Shown one piece after another: positions 18,322 through 29,520 of a DNA stretch of 64,000 nucleotides. This DNA is from Ornithinibacter sp. (lineage in GTDB: Bacteria > Actinomycetota > Actinomycetes > Actinomycetales > Dermatophilaceae). Position 1 is the stretch's first letter. The number at the start of each line of letters is the position of its first letter. The notes under the pieces are model-generated. The model did no database searches and was not told the origin of the DNA. It saw only the letters and a list, made by a program, of their open reading frames with translations. The position numbers and the translations under genes are program-made. Location of the stretch: NCBI GenBank assembly GCA_029266735.1, contig JAQSWG010000005.1, positions 44,198 to 108,197 of the forward strand, written 5' to 3'.

Positions 18322-18806
18322 CCTTCACGACCGCCGACCTCTACGACGAGCACGGGGAGGCGCTCCAGTCCTGCTCGGTGCAGCTGCGGCAGTACGGCGG
18401 GCGCACGGCGTTCACCGGTGTCGTGAGCACCGTGCGCTGTCACCGGGACAACGCCCTGGTCAAGGCGGCGCTCGCGGAGCCCGCCGATGGTCGGGTCCTC
18501 GTCGTGGACGGCGATGGGTCGCTCGAGTCGGCCCTCATGGGCGACCTCATCGCCGCCTCGGCGGTCGAGAACGGCTGGACGGGCGTCGTCATCCACGGCG
18601 CCGTCCGCGACGTCGTGGCGATCCGGGGCCTCCAGCTCGGCGCCCTCGCGCTGGGGTCGAACCCTCGCAAGAGCGCCAAGGACGGTGTCGGCGACCGGGA
18701 CGTCCCGGTCTCGTTCGGTGGCGTCGAGTTCGTCCCCGGTCAGCGGCTCTGGGCCGACGAGGACGGCATCCTCGTCACGCGCCCCGCGCACGAGGGGACT
18801 GGATAA
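18318..18806 (+). CDS. RraA-family protein (HMG/CHA aldolase or RraA-like)
   Basis: A 162-residue RraA-fold protein. It has TTADLYDEHGEALQSC, the central GDLIAASAVENGWTGVVIHGAVRDVVAIRGL motif in which the Gly-X20-Arg-Asp spacing forms the pyruvate/metal site, and VSFGGVEFVPGQRLWADEDGILV at the end. RraA relatives are either RNase E inhibitors or class II aldolases that split 4-hydroxy-4-methyl-2-oxoglutarate or oxaloacetate. Placed as the last gene of a tricarboxylate uptake operon, an aldolase or oxaloacetate decarboxylase role is the better guess. GTG start overlaps the usp stop (GTGA). Confidence 0.87.
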   Translation: MTFTTADLYDEHGEALQSCSVQLRQYGGRTAFTGVVSTVRCHRDNALVKAALAEPADGRVLVVDGDGSLESALMGDLIAASAVENGWTGVVIHGAVRDVVAIRGLQLGALALGSNPRKSAKDGVGDRDVPVSFGGVEFVPGQRLWADEDGILVTRPAHEGTG

Positions 18807-18977
18807 ACCGGCGTCCCCCGTGCCCGCGCGACACCCAGAGGCACACTCGAAGGGTGGCGTGTGGCCCTCCCGGCACTCGGTGGGGGGCCACTGGCCACCT
18901 CTCGCGGTCGTCCCGTGTCTCGGACCCGAGACGGTATGCCGCCGCCGTGTGCCACCGGCGAGCGGCCCGGGGCTCCA

Positions 18978-20330
18978 ATGGACGGCATGAGCAGCGCACC
19001 GTCCGGCTCGGCGGGCCCCAGCCGGGAGCGGGTCACCGTCGGCAGGGAGCCCCTGACGATCGACGAGGTCGTCCGGGTGGCCCGTCACGGCACTCGGGTC
19101 GTGCTCGCCGACGAGGCGCTCGCCGAGGTGCGCCGCACCCGCGCCGTGGTTCGCGGCCTGGCGGACGGTGCCGAGCCCCACTACGGGGTGTCGACCGGCT
19201 TCGGCGCGCTCGCGACGCGGCACATCCCCGTCACGCTGCGCCGACAGCTCCAGCGCTCGCTCGTCCGGTCACACGCGGCGGGGTCCGGGCCCGAGGTGGA
19301 GCGGGAGGTCGTGAGAGCCCTCATGCTGCTGCGGATCTCCACCCTCGCAACCGGACGCACCGGCATCCGGGAGGAGACGCTGCTGGCGTACGTCGCGATG
19401 CTGGACGCCGGCCTCACCCCGGTCGTCCACGAGTACGGCTCGCTGGGGTGCTCCGGTGACCTGGCACCGCTCGCGCACTGCGCCCTCGCGCTCATGGGGG
19501 AGGGTGAGGTCCGCGACGCCTCGGGGGTCCGGATGCCGTCCGCCCAGGCGCTCTCGACGGCCGGCATCTCGCCGGTCGAGCTCGAGGAGAAGGAGGGTCT
19601 GGCGCTCATCAACGGGACCGACGGCATGCTGGGGATGCTGTGCCTCGCGATCGCCGACCTTCGCGAGCTGCTCGTCGTGGCCGACGTGACAGCGGCGATG
19701 TCGGTCGAGGGCCTGCTCGGGACCGACGACGTCTTCGCCGCCGACCTTCAGGCGCTGCGACCGCAGCCCGGGCAGGCCGTGTCTGCTGCGAACATCCGAA
19801 AGGTCATGGCGCACAGCGCCATCCGCGAGTCCCACCGCACGGAGGCGTGGGAGCGGCGCACGGACCGGTTCCTCGACGCCTCCCGCAGCAACGGGTTGGC
19901 GCCGTTCCTCGCCGACGACCCGGGTGTCGACAGCGGTCACATGATCGCGCAGTACACCCAGGCAGCCATCGTGTCCGAGATGAAGCGACTGGCGGCCCCT
20001 GCATCCGTCGACTCCATCCCGAGCTCGGCGATGCAGGAGGACCACGTGTCGATGGGGTGGTCGGCGGCCCGCAAGCTCCGCCGTTCCGTCGACGGGCTGG
20101 CGCGGGTGCTGGCCGTCGAGGTGCTCACGGCCACACGCGGCATCCGGCTGCGTGCTCCGCTGACCCCGGCACCGGCGACCGCGGCCGTGGTCGACGCGCT
20201 GGTGTCGGCAGGAGCCGGCACGCCGGGGCCGGACCGGTGGCTGTCGCCGGAGATCGACACGGCATACCGCCTCGTCACCGACGGCACCATCCGCCGGGCC
20301 GCCGAGTCGGTCACCGGCCCCCTCACCTGA
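18978..20330 (+). CDS. hutH: Histidine ammonia-lyase
   Basis: Converts histidine to urocanate and ammonia, the first step of histidine breakdown. About 450 residues, lyase class I fold. The prosthetic-group loop reads [23 protein letters not shown]: the cyclising triad is Cys-Ser-Gly instead of the common Ala-Ser-Gly. Other conserved segments are [28 protein letters not shown], and the C-terminal [16 protein letters not shown]. The start is either ATG 18978 or ATG 18987; the frame upstream lacks family similarity. It heads a rightward unit with hutU 32 nt downstream. Confidence 0.94.
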   Translation: MDGMSSAPSGSAGPSRERVTVGREPLTIDEVVRVARHGTRVVLADEALAEVRRTRAVVRGLADGAEPHYGVSTGFGALATRHIPVTLRRQLQRSLVRSHAAGSGPEVEREVVRALMLLRISTLATGRTGIREETLLAYVAMLDAGLTPVVHEYGSLGCSGDLAPLAHCALALMGEGEVRDASGVRMPSAQALSTAGISPVELEEKEGLALINGTDGMLGMLCLAIADLRELLVVADVTAAMSVEGLLGTDDVFAADLQALRPQPGQAVSAANIRKVMAHSAIRESHRTEAWERRTDRFLDASRSNGLAPFLADDPGVDSGHMIAQYTQAAIVSEMKRLAAPASVDSIPSSAMQEDHVSMGWSAARKLRRSVDGLARVLAVEVLTATRGIRLRAPLTPAPATAAVVDALVSAGAGTPGPDRWLSPEIDTAYRLVTDGTIRRAAESVTGPLT

Positions 20331-20362
20331 CCCGCACCCGAGGCGGAGAAACGGAGAACGAC

Positions 20363-22018
<1,656 letters not shown>

Positions 22019-22024
22019 TCGGCA

Positions 22025-22044
22025 GGCGCCGGTCAGCCGGCGCC
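22025..22044. terminator. Stem-loop terminator between hutU and ybaK-like gene
   Basis: GGCGCCGG-TCAG-CCGGCGCC forms a perfect 8-bp GC stem with a 4-nt loop, 6 nt after the hutU stop and between convergent genes. No T-run on either side, common in high-GC actinobacteria. It could act in both directions. Confidence 0.6.
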
Positions 22045-22076
22045 CCTCAGGCCGGGCCGGTCAGGGCCAGGTCTGA

Positions 22077-22571
22077 TCAGGCCGGGTCGGTGACGTCGGC
22101 GACGTCCGCGCCGAGGGCCGTCACGACGGCATCCGCCTCGACGGTGGCAGCCACGCCGTGCGCACCGGCACCGATCGACACCCTGCGCCCCGTCATCGTC
22201 GCGTCCGCCACGACCGGCCAGGTCGTCGTGGACCCGAAGGGCGTGATCGTCCCCCGTTCGTACCCCGTGACGTCGAGCGCGGTGTCGGCGTCCGGCATCG
22301 AGACCCGGTTGACGCCGAGGTGGGCCCGCAGCTTGGGCCACGAGATCTCGCGGTCACCGGGGACGAGGACGAAGAGGAAGTCGCCCTCGCCCCGTCGGAC
22401 CACCAGGGTCTTGACGATGTCGCGGGGCGCCACACCGCGCGCCGCCGCGGCCTCCTCGAGCGACCGCACCCTCCCGTGCCGCGTCACCTCGTGGGGGATG
22501 CCGGATGCCGTGAGTGCGGCTGCCGCCCGCTCGCTGCCGTCGTCGTTCGAGCCACCCGAAGGGGTCGTCAT
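22077..22571 (-). CDS. YbaK/EbsC family Cys-tRNA(Pro) deacylase-like protein
   Basis: A 164-residue YbaK/EbsC-fold protein. Key segments: SLEEAAAARGVAPRDIVKTLVVRRG with the conserved catalytic-site Lys, FLFVLVPGDREISWPKLR, and the VTGYERGTITPFGSTTTWPVVAD loop around the Gly-Xaa-Xaa-Thr-Pro-Phe/Gly motif. YbaK proteins hydrolyse mischarged Cys-tRNA(Pro); actinobacterial relatives may act on other aminoacyl-tRNAs. It interrupts the hut genes on the opposite strand. The start is ATG 22571. Confidence 0.9.
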   Translation of the reverse strand: MTTPSGGSNDDGSERAAAALTASGIPHEVTRHGRVRSLEEAAAARGVAPRDIVKTLVVRRGEGDFLFVLVPGDREISWPKLRAHLGVNRVSMPDADTALDVTGYERGTITPFGSTTTWPVVADATMTGRRVSIGAGAHGVAATVEADAVVTALGADVADVTDPA

Positions 22572-22684
22572 GCGCCCAGACTAGGTCTGGAGATGCCCGC
22601 GCGAACCGTCCCGCGTCTGGTCACCGAGACAATCAGCCATCACGTCCGGCCCCACAACCCTGCCCGACTTGGTGCAATGGGTTC

Positions 22685-23923
22685 ATGTCCACCACGCCAA
22701 GAAGCGGCGGGACCGCTTCGGCGTTCCGTGAGATGTGGCGTGACGTGGAGGGGATCGGGCAGGACGCGACGTCCGGGGGGTACACCCGCCTGGCGTGGAC
22801 GCGGGAGGACCACGACCTCCGCGAGTGGTTCGCCGGCCAGTGCGAAGCGCGGGGTCTCGACCTGACGACCGACCGCATGGGCAACCAGTGGGGCTGGTGG
22901 GGCGATGCGGACGGCGCCGTCTCCGCCGGTGACCCCGGGGTGGTGATCGGGTCGCACCTCGACTCGGTACCCAACGGCGGGGCCTTCGACGGGCCGCTCG
23001 GAGTGGTGGGTGCCCTCGCCGCCGTGGACCTCCTTCGCGAGCGGGGTTTCCAGCCGCAGCGGCCGGTCGGCGTGGTGAGCTTCACCGACGAGGAGGGCGC
23101 CAGGTTCGGTGTCGCCTGCGCCGGCTCCCGGGTCATCACCGGTGCCCTGGGCGCCGACCGCGCGCGGGGCCTGCGGGACCAGCAGGGCCTGACGATGGCG
23201 GAGGCGATGCGCCGGGCAGGTCAGGACCCGACGCACCTCGGTCGGGACGACGAGACGCTCGCCCGGGTAGGGACGTTCGTCGAGCTGCACGTCGAGCAGG
23301 GCCGTGCGCTCGTCCACCTCGGTCATGCGGTGGGGGTCGGCAGTCACATCTGGCCGCACGGCCGCTGGCGGGTCGACATCGCCGGTGAGGCCAACCACGC
23401 CGGGACCACCGCCCTCGAGGAACGCGAGGACGCCATGCTGGGCCTCGCCGCGATGATCATCGCCGCCCGCCGCGCGGCCGAGGAGCACGACTGCGTCGCC
23501 ACCGTCGGCAAGGTGAGTGTCGTACCGGGCAGCGTCAACTCCATCGCGAGCTCCACGACCGGCTGGCTCGACGCGCGAGGAGCAGACCCTGACGCCGTGC
23601 TGCGGGTCGTGGCCGACGTGAGTGAGGTCGTGGACGACTTCGACGGACTCGTCGCCCAGGAGTCGTGGACCCCGGTCACCGACTTCGACCCCGGTCTCGT
23701 GCGCCGTCTGTCGACGATGCTCGGCGGCCTGCCCGTCATCGGCACCGCCGCCGGCCATGACGCCGGCATCCTCGCGAACGAGGGCATCCGCACGGCGATG
23801 CTGTTCGTACGCAACCCGACCGGCGTCTCGCACTCACCTGACGAGTGGGCCTCCGCGGACGACTGCCTCGCAGGTGTCGAGGCCCTTGCCGACTCCGTCG
23901 GGGACCTCGCCGGGACTCCATGA
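22685..23923 (+). CDS. AllC-like amidohydrolase in the hut cluster (allantoate amidohydrolase/N-carbamoyl amino acid hydrolase family)
   Basis: A 412-residue M20/M28-type di-metal amidohydrolase. The metal motifs are GSHLDSVPNGGAFDGPLGV, FTDEEGARFG, ELHVEQGRAL and the C-terminal GTAAGHDAGILANEG; the dimerisation-domain binding loop is GEANHAGTTALEEREDAM. Relatives hydrolyse allantoate, ureidoglycine or N-carbamoyl amino acids. Coupled by ATGA to hutF and followed by hutI, it most likely removes the formyl group from N-formylglutamate, the step HutG performs elsewhere. That role is inferred from context only. The start ATG 22685 lacks an obvious ribosome binding site. Confidence 0.87.
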   Translation: MSTTPRSGGTASAFREMWRDVEGIGQDATSGGYTRLAWTREDHDLREWFAGQCEARGLDLTTDRMGNQWGWWGDADGAVSAGDPGVVIGSHLDSVPNGGAFDGPLGVVGALAAVDLLRERGFQPQRPVGVVSFTDEEGARFGVACAGSRVITGALGADRARGLRDQQGLTMAEAMRRAGQDPTHLGRDDETLARVGTFVELHVEQGRALVHLGHAVGVGSHIWPHGRWRVDIAGEANHAGTTALEEREDAMLGLAAMIIAARRAAEEHDCVATVGKVSVVPGSVNSIASSTTGWLDARGADPDAVLRVVADVSEVVDDFDGLVAQESWTPVTDFDPGLVRRLSTMLGGLPVIGTAAGHDAGILANEGIRTAMLFVRNPTGVSHSPDEWASADDCLAGVEALADSVGDLAGTP

Positions 23924-25245
23924 CCGCGTTCTGGTGCGAGCACGCTGTGCTCCCCGGTGCTGTACGACGCTCGGTGAGGATCCTCGTGGAGGGCGGCCGG
24001 ATCCGGGACGTGCTGCCGGAGACGGTCGCCGAGCCGACCGACACGACACTGGGCGGGGTCGTGCTGCCGGGGCTCGCCAACGGCCACAGCCACGCCTTCC
24101 ACCGTGCGCTGCGCGGCCGGACGCACGACGGCGGTGGGGACTTCTGGACCTGGCGCAAGGCCATGTATGCCGTGGCCCAGTGCCTCGACCCGGACACCTA
24201 CTACGCCCTCGCGAGAGCGGTGTTCGCTGAGATGCTCCTGGCCGGGTACACCGCAGTGGGCGAGTTCCACTACGTCCACCACCCGGCCGGGGGCCGCCGG
24301 TATGACGACCCCAACGCCATGGGGCACGCGCTGCTCACCGCGGCCCGCGAGACCGGCATCCGCATCACCCTGCTCGACACCTGTTACCTGGCGGGCGGGT
24401 TGACCGCGACGGGACACCTGCCCCTCGACGAGGTGCAGGAGCGCTTCTCCGACGGCACCGCCGAGGCCTGGGCGGAGCGGGTGGAGGCCTTGTCCGAGGA
24501 CGACAGCACGAGGATCGGCACGGCAGTCCACTCCGTCCGGGCGGTCCCGCGCGAACACCTGGCCGTCGTGGGTGACGTCGCCGCCCGCGGTGCCCGTCCC
24601 CTCCACGTCCATGTCTCCGAGCAGCCCGCCGAGAACCTCGCCTGTCAGGGCTTCTACGGCTGCTCGCCCACGCAGCTGTTCGCCGCGGAATGGCTGCTCA
24701 CACCGATGACCACGGCCGTGCACGCGACACACCTGTCGGACAACGACATCGAGCTCCTCGCGGCGAGCCGGACGACCGTCTGCTTCTGCCCCACCACCGA
24801 ACGCGACCTCGCCGACGGCATCGGGCCGGCTCGCCGCCTCCACGACGTCGGGGTCCCACTGGCGGTCGGGTCTGACCAGCAGGCGGTCGTCGACCCTTTC
24901 GAGGAGGCGAGAGGCGTCGAGATGAACGAGCGCCTCGCGAGCCTGCAGCGGGGTCGTTTCGACGGCACCGAGCTGCTCGCCACCGCCACCCTGAACGGCT
25001 ATCGCTCGCTGGGGTGGGACGACGGCGGTCTGCTCGCCTCGGAGCACCTCGCCGACCTCGTCGCCGTTCGCCTCGACAGCCCGCGCACGGCCGGCTCCAC
25101 TGCCGAGACGGTGCTCTTCTCGGCCACGGCGGCGGACGTGACGGACGTCGTCGTGCATGGTCAACACGTCGTCCGGGAGGGCCGGCACCGCGTCGGCGAC
25201 GTCGGGAGGCTGCTCGCCGACGCCATCACGGCGGTGACGCGGTGA
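23920..25245 (+). CDS. hutF: Formimidoylglutamate deiminase
   Basis: Converts N-formimidoyl-L-glutamate to N-formyl-L-glutamate and ammonia. 441 residues, amidohydrolase superfamily. Metal ligands: GLANGHSHAFHRALRG (HxH), LHVHVSEQPAEN (His), VHATHLSDNDIELLAAS, and the metal-binding Asp in LAVGSDQQAVVDPFEEAR. The segment GEFHYVHHPAGGRRYDDPNAMG is diagnostic for HutF. The ATG overlaps the preceding stop by 4 bp. Together with the AllC-like gene and hutI it completes the five-step (deiminase) histidine route. Confidence 0.94.
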   Translation: MTAFWCEHAVLPGAVRRSVRILVEGGRIRDVLPETVAEPTDTTLGGVVLPGLANGHSHAFHRALRGRTHDGGGDFWTWRKAMYAVAQCLDPDTYYALARAVFAEMLLAGYTAVGEFHYVHHPAGGRRYDDPNAMGHALLTAARETGIRITLLDTCYLAGGLTATGHLPLDEVQERFSDGTAEAWAERVEALSEDDSTRIGTAVHSVRAVPREHLAVVGDVAARGARPLHVHVSEQPAENLACQGFYGCSPTQLFAAEWLLTPMTTAVHATHLSDNDIELLAASRTTVCFCPTTERDLADGIGPARRLHDVGVPLAVGSDQQAVVDPFEEARGVEMNERLASLQRGRFDGTELLATATLNGYRSLGWDDGGLLASEHLADLVAVRLDSPRTAGSTAETVLFSATAADVTDVVVHGQHVVREGRHRVGDVGRLLADAITAVTR

Positions 25246-25257
25246 TCCGGTGACCGT

Positions 25258-26457
25258 ATGAGCGCCACGGTGGTGACCGGCATCGGCGAGCTCGTCACCT
25301 GCGCCGGAGCGGACGGCGGAACGCCGGTTCTGGGGGCCGTCATCCCGGCCGGCGACCGCCTCGGGACCGTGGTGGATGCCGCAGTGGTGGTCGAGGGCGG
25401 CCGGGTGGCGTGGGTAGGGCCCGGACGAGCGGCACCCGAGGCGGACCGCAGGGTCGACGTCGGCGGTCGTGCCGTCGTGCCCGGGTTCGTCGACAGCCAC
25501 AGCCATCTCGTCTTCGCCGGGGACCGTGCGGCCGAGTTCTCGGCGCGCATGGCCGGGGTGGCGTACGACGGCGGTGGCATCGGGGAGTCCGTGGCCGCGA
25601 CCCGAGCGGCCACTGACGCGGAGCTGCGTGGGCTGCTGCGGCGGAGAGTCGCCGAGATGCGGGCTCTCGGCACCACGACGGTCGAGGTGAAGAGCGGCTA
25701 CGGCCTGACGACCACCGACGAGGAGCGCTCGCTGCGCCTGGCGCGGGAGGTGACCGAGGAGACCACCTTTCTCGGCGCCCACGTCGTGCCACCGGAGTCG
25801 GCCGACCGGACGGCATACCTCGACCTCGTCACCGGGCCGATGCTCACGGCCTGTGCCCCCCACGCGCGGTGGGTCGACGTGTTCTGCGAGCCGGCCGCGC
25901 CCCGAGCCTTCACCGAGGACGAGGCACGGCGGGTGCTGCTCGCCGGGCGGGAGGCCGGGCTCGGGCTGCGGGTCCACGGCAACCAGCTCTCATCGGGGCC
26001 GGGGGTGCGGCTCGCCGTGGAGCTCGGGGCCGCGAGCGTCGACCACTGCACGTACCTCACCGATGCCGATGTCGCGGCGCTGGTCTCGGCCGCAGGAAGG
26101 ACCGTCGCCACGCTCCTGCCGGGGGTGGAGTTCTCGACGCGCTCGCCCTACCCCGATGCTCGGCGTCTCCTGGACGCCGGTGTGGACGTGGCACTGGCGA
26201 CGGACTGCAACCCCGGGACCTGCAACACGGCATCCATGCCGTTCGTTCTCGCCCTGGCGGTGCGGGAGATGGGGATGACGGCGGCCGAGGCACTGGTGGC
26301 CGCCACCGTCGGCGGGGCGCGTGGGCTCCGCCGGCCGGACATCGGCCGGGTGGCCGTGGGGTCACGTGCCGACCTGGCGGTGCTGGAGGCGCCGTCGCAC
26401 GACCACCTCGCCTATCGGCCGGGGATGCCGCTGGCTCGGGCGCTCGACCTCCCCTGA
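25258..26457 (+). CDS. hutI: Imidazolonepropionase
   Basis: Hydrolyses 4-imidazolone-5-propionate to N-formimidoylglutamate. 399 residues, amidohydrolase superfamily with one metal. [24 protein letters not shown] is the HxH metal site and substrate arm; further landmarks are [54 protein letters not shown] and [28 protein letters not shown]. It starts at ATG 25258, 12 nt after hutF, and ends the hut unit. Downstream lies a short TGACGG/CCGTCA inverted repeat that may be a weak terminator. Confidence 0.96.
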   Translation: MSATVVTGIGELVTCAGADGGTPVLGAVIPAGDRLGTVVDAAVVVEGGRVAWVGPGRAAPEADRRVDVGGRAVVPGFVDSHSHLVFAGDRAAEFSARMAGVAYDGGGIGESVAATRAATDAELRGLLRRRVAEMRALGTTTVEVKSGYGLTTTDEERSLRLAREVTEETTFLGAHVVPPESADRTAYLDLVTGPMLTACAPHARWVDVFCEPAAPRAFTEDEARRVLLAGREAGLGLRVHGNQLSSGPGVRLAVELGAASVDHCTYLTDADVAALVSAAGRTVATLLPGVEFSTRSPYPDARRLLDAGVDVALATDCNPGTCNTASMPFVLALAVREMGMTAAEALVAATVGGARGLRRPDIGRVAVGSRADLAVLEAPSHDHLAYRPGMPLARALDLP

Positions 26458-26662
26458 CGGCAACCCTTTCCCGTCACCGGTCGGGCGCATTGACTGGAGG
26501 ACGGCACGGGAGGACTCTGGTTTCGAGGACGCAGGTCCTCTCTCATGGCTGGGCGTCCAGGATGCGGCCCCACGGCTTCGTGCGCGGTCCTCGACCGGGG
26601 CACTCGACCGGCACTCTCCGTGCCTTCCGATCTCGGGCACGGTCCATCCTCCGGAGGTAGAC
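26458..26662. other. Intergenic region, hut cluster to accessory region
   Basis: About 205 bp with no convincing gene. It begins with a TGACGG-N10-CCGTCA inverted repeat (possible weak terminator of the hut unit) and ends with CCGGAGGT, the ribosome binding site of the next gene. I see no clear promoter consensus. Confidence 0.4.
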
Positions 26663-27484
26663 ATGACGCCTGACGACGAGACCACCATCGCGACCGACGA
26701 CGACAGCAGCATCGAGACCAGTGAGGGTCCACCCCCCGAGCCGGACGTGCCCGACCAGACGGACCCGGGCTCGTTCAGCGACCCGGAGCCGGAGGTCCCC
26801 GAGAACCAGGTCGACGTCAGTGACATCGAGGAGGGCCCCCCGGACGAGCACGAGTCGGTGTCGAGGCTGCAGCGGCCAAGCGTGTCCGTCGCCCGAGCCA
26901 GACGCCACACCTCCGGCTTTTCGGGACAGTGTCTCCACTTCGTCTGGCGGTGCCTGGACGGGCAGCACAAGTACGGGCTGTCCGACGCCAACGCCGCCTT
27001 CCGCGCCAGCAAGCACCTGCGCACGACCGGTACCCCGCCGGCCGGAGTCCCCGTGTACTTCCTCGGCTCGAAGCACGGCCACGTCGCCCTCTCCGTCGGA
27101 GGTGGCAGGATCCGATCCACGGACTGGCCGTCGAGGAACCGCATCAGCGAGGTGAAGATCACCGACCTCGCGAAGGCATGGGGTCGCAGGTATGCCGGGT
27201 GGGCTCCCGACATGGCGGGCCACATGATCCCCGGGGTGGTCACCTCGACCGCGGCTGCGAAGCCGACGAGCCACCCCTACCCCGGCCACGCGACGAAGCG
27301 CGACGACAAGGGGGCCACGGTCAAGGTGGTCCAGGACCGACTCAACCACCACGGAGCACGCATCCCCGAGGACGGCCGGTTCGGCCCCGCGACGGAGAAC
27401 GCGGTGAAGAAGTTCCAGGGAGCGCGCCGTCTCGAGGTCGATGGCCGCGTCGGCCCGAAGACGTGGGCCGCCCTCTGGAGGTGA
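26663..27484 (+). CDS. CHAP/NlpC-like cysteine hydrolase with C-terminal peptidoglycan-binding domain
   Basis: A 273-residue protein. Residues 1-75 are acidic, Pro-rich and probably disordered. Residues about 85-190 look like a CHAP/NlpC-type domain: SGQCLHFVWRCLDG (candidate nucleophile Cys), GTPPAGVPVYFLG, SKHGHVALSVGGGRIRSTDWP (candidate His). Residues about 210-273 form a PG_binding_1 repeat (GATVKVVQDRLNHHGARIPEDGRFGPATENAVKKFQ). The ATG at 26663 follows CCGGAGGTAGAC. No signal peptide or membrane segment is visible, which is odd for a wall hydrolase. It converges with the SIR2 operon. Candidate lysin, effector or protease substrate; the role is open. Confidence 0.75.
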   Translation: MTPDDETTIATDDDSSIETSEGPPPEPDVPDQTDPGSFSDPEPEVPENQVDVSDIEEGPPDEHESVSRLQRPSVSVARARRHTSGFSGQCLHFVWRCLDGQHKYGLSDANAAFRASKHLRTTGTPPAGVPVYFLGSKHGHVALSVGGGRIRSTDWPSRNRISEVKITDLAKAWGRRYAGWAPDMAGHMIPGVVTSTAAAKPTSHPYPGHATKRDDKGATVKVVQDRLNHHGARIPEDGRFGPATENAVKKFQGARRLEVDGRVGPKTWAALWR

Positions 27485-27526
27485 CGCCGCGGGCAGAGTG
27501 ATCCCTTGCGCGGTCAGGTCACACCT

Positions 27527-27552
27527 GGCGCTCGTCCGGCGGCACGAGCGCC
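27527..27552. terminator. Bidirectional stem-loop between convergent genes
   Basis: GGCGCTCGT and ACGAGCGCC are perfect 9-bp arms with an 8-nt loop (CCGGCGGC), midway between the ends of the peptidoglycan-binding gene (27484) and the SIR2 gene (27628). The stem is GC-rich and has no T-run. Confidence 0.55.
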
Positions 27553-27627
27553 TGCCGGTCCGCCGCCCGTGAGTCCGCGCCGGCGCCATAAGGGCATCGA
27601 CGGGCCGGCCGTCCCCCGCGGATGCGA

Positions 27628-29520
27628 TCATCGGCCACCGTGCCAGATGGGTGGCGGCGGGCGAGGCCTCACCGTCCCGTCCACGAGGTCGAGCTCCACC
27701 AACCGACGGGCAAGGCGCGGCGCCCCCCGTGAGGTGTCCTGCTCGTGCAGTTCCGACAGGACCCGCCTCGCGGCCGACGGGTCCCCAGCCGCGAGGTGGA
27801 CCAGGACCATGGTCCCGACGGCGTCAGTCCGGCCGTCGGAGTCGAGCACCCGGTCGAGGACGCTGACGAGGCGAGTGAGGCGAGGCAGCGCGTCGGCGGC
27901 CGGCGGACCACCGCGCAGGAGTGCCTCGATGGCGTCGAGCTCGATCGTCTGGCGCTCCAGGATCGCGCCTCGCCGCCCCGTCGGGGCATCCGCCAGGGCA
28001 TCGAGCACCGTGCGGGCGGAGGCTGTCGCCATGGTCGTCACCCACAGAGCCCCACGACGTCGCTGATCCTTCTCGAGGAGCTTCGGAAGGTCCCACTCCA
28101 GATGCGCCAGCACAGCGCTGGCGGCGATCGTCGCCGAGCGGGCGGAGGACCCGGGGTAGCCCTTCCGGGAGGTCACAGCAGCGATTGCGCGTCCCCCGAG
28201 CAGGCCGGCAGTGACCAGCCCGGCACGACGCCAACGGGCCGGTGGTCGGTCGCTGGCGATCATCGCCTCCACCTCCACCAGGGATCCGAGTGCGTAGCCG
28301 CGCGCGTGTCTCGAGCGCGACCCGGCGTTGGGGTCGACGAGTGCCTTCAGCAGCAGCCGGCGCGCCGCCAGGGCATCACCCGGGCGATGGCGCCGGATGA
28401 GGGCCTCCGCTCGGCGGACCGACGTCCGCGTGCACGGATCCTCGGCCTGCAGTCGGCGGAGGATCTCCTCTCCCGCGCAGGGCTGCCCGCTGTCCGTGAG
28501 CGTCCAGGCGAGGGCTTCGGCGGCCACCTTGGGGGGCAGTCCTGCCGCCCAGGCGTCGAGTCGTTCCTCGAACCCCTGTCCCCCGTCGGCCGTTCGCGGC
28601 CACGGGGGAGTCGCCACTGGCAGCACCGACCTCAGCGCGTCCACCGGCTCGCCGACCGACGGCTGGTCCGGGTCGATGGCGCTGACCAGCAGCGCGACCT
28701 CCGGGTCGATCTCGGCGCTCATCCACAGGAAACGCCCCCTCTGGAGGTGTTCGAGCACGGCTGATCGTGACGCGAGGTCGGTGGCGGAGAACCCGGTCAC
28801 CACGACGAGATCCTCCGTGGCCAGTGTCGCCAGTGCCTGGCGCCGTTCGTTCCCGAGGTCGCCGATGTCGGGCTCGTCCGTCATCGGCCCCATGGGCAGG
28901 ACCACGCCGTCGGGGTGATCGCCGAGGGAGCCGTGGAGCTTGACGAGAAGGGGACGCCTGCCCAAGGACGACCGGATCTCGCCGGGCCGCGAGACGCAGT
29001 GCAGTGGCCCGGCGGACGGTGGCCACAGATCACGCCATGCCGGCAGTGCTGCGTGGAAGACCTGAGGGACGTCGGGCGCGAGCCCGGCCGAACCCGAGAG
29101 GACTGCGTAAGCGCGTTCGACGCCGTCGTCGAAGTTGACCGTGACATGGAGGCCGCCCCGCGCCAGGTGGAGGGCCGCCAACAGGTGGGCCTCGTTCGGG
29201 ACGGGGACGCTCATGGCGTGCAGTGCCCCCGCTCCGGCGCCTGGCTGGGTGCTCTCGATCCGCGCGAGCAGGTTGAGGGTCCTCTCCTGCGTGCTGTCGC
29301 GGGGAGTTCCGTCCACGACGTCGGCTGCATACGGCCGCGCCATGTCGACACACAGCTCGAACAGACGCCGGTGGAACGCGTCACCGGTCCAGACGCTTGC
29401 GGGAGCCCAGGCGGAGAGGCCTGCGCCGGAGACGACACCGACCCGAGTGGGTTCTCTGCGGGACTTCCCGTCCGGTCCTCGTGCGGGCCCGCTCGCCACC
29501 GACGTGCCCGGTGACGTCAT
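27628..29520 (-). CDS. SIR2-domain protein with helical C-terminal region
   Basis: A 630-residue protein. Residues about 25-300 form a SIR2-like NAD-binding domain: RVGVVSGAGLSAWAPAS (GAG loop, residues 32-34), HVTVNFDDGVERAY (Asn 129, equivalent to the TTNYD motif) and LLVKLHGSLGDH (His 196, the catalytic histidine position), then VVVTGFSATDL. Residues 330-630 are alpha-helical and repeat-like (TPR-type). SIR2 domains of this class in conflict systems usually hydrolyse NAD+ rather than deacetylate. The start ATG overlaps the PfkB stop (ATGA). It is the last gene of the left accessory operon. Confidence 0.8.
   Translation of the reverse strand: MTSPGTSVASGPARGPDGKSRREPTRVGVVSGAGLSAWAPASVWTGDAFHRRLFELCVDMARPYAADVVDGTPRDSTQERTLNLLARIESTQPGAGAGALHAMSVPVPNEAHLLAALHLARGGLHVTVNFDDGVERAYAVLSGSAGLAPDVPQVFHAALPAWRDLWPPSAGPLHCVSRPGEIRSSLGRRPLLVKLHGSLGDHPDGVVLPMGPMTDEPDIGDLGNERRQALATLATEDLVVVTGFSATDLASRSAVLEHLQRGRFLWMSAEIDPEVALLVSAIDPDQPSVGEPVDALRSVLPVATPPWPRTADGGQGFEERLDAWAAGLPPKVAAEALAWTLTDSGQPCAGEEILRRLQAEDPCTRTSVRRAEALIRRHRPGDALAARRLLLKALVDPNAGSRSRHARGYALGSLVEVEAMIASDRPPARWRRAGLVTAGLLGGRAIAAVTSRKGYPGSSARSATIAASAVLAHLEWDLPKLLEKDQRRRGALWVTTMATASARTVLDALADAPTGRRGAILERQTIELDAIEALLRGGPPAADALPRLTRLVSVLDRVLDSDGRTDAVGTMVLVHLAAGDPSAARRVLSELHEQDTSRGAPRLARRLVELDLVDGTVRPRPPPPIWHGGR

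Noticed and set aside
23344..25977. 877-codon minus-strand open frame opposite the AllC-like, hutF and hutI genes
   Set aside because: Mirror frame of three well-supported enzymes; no recognisable product.
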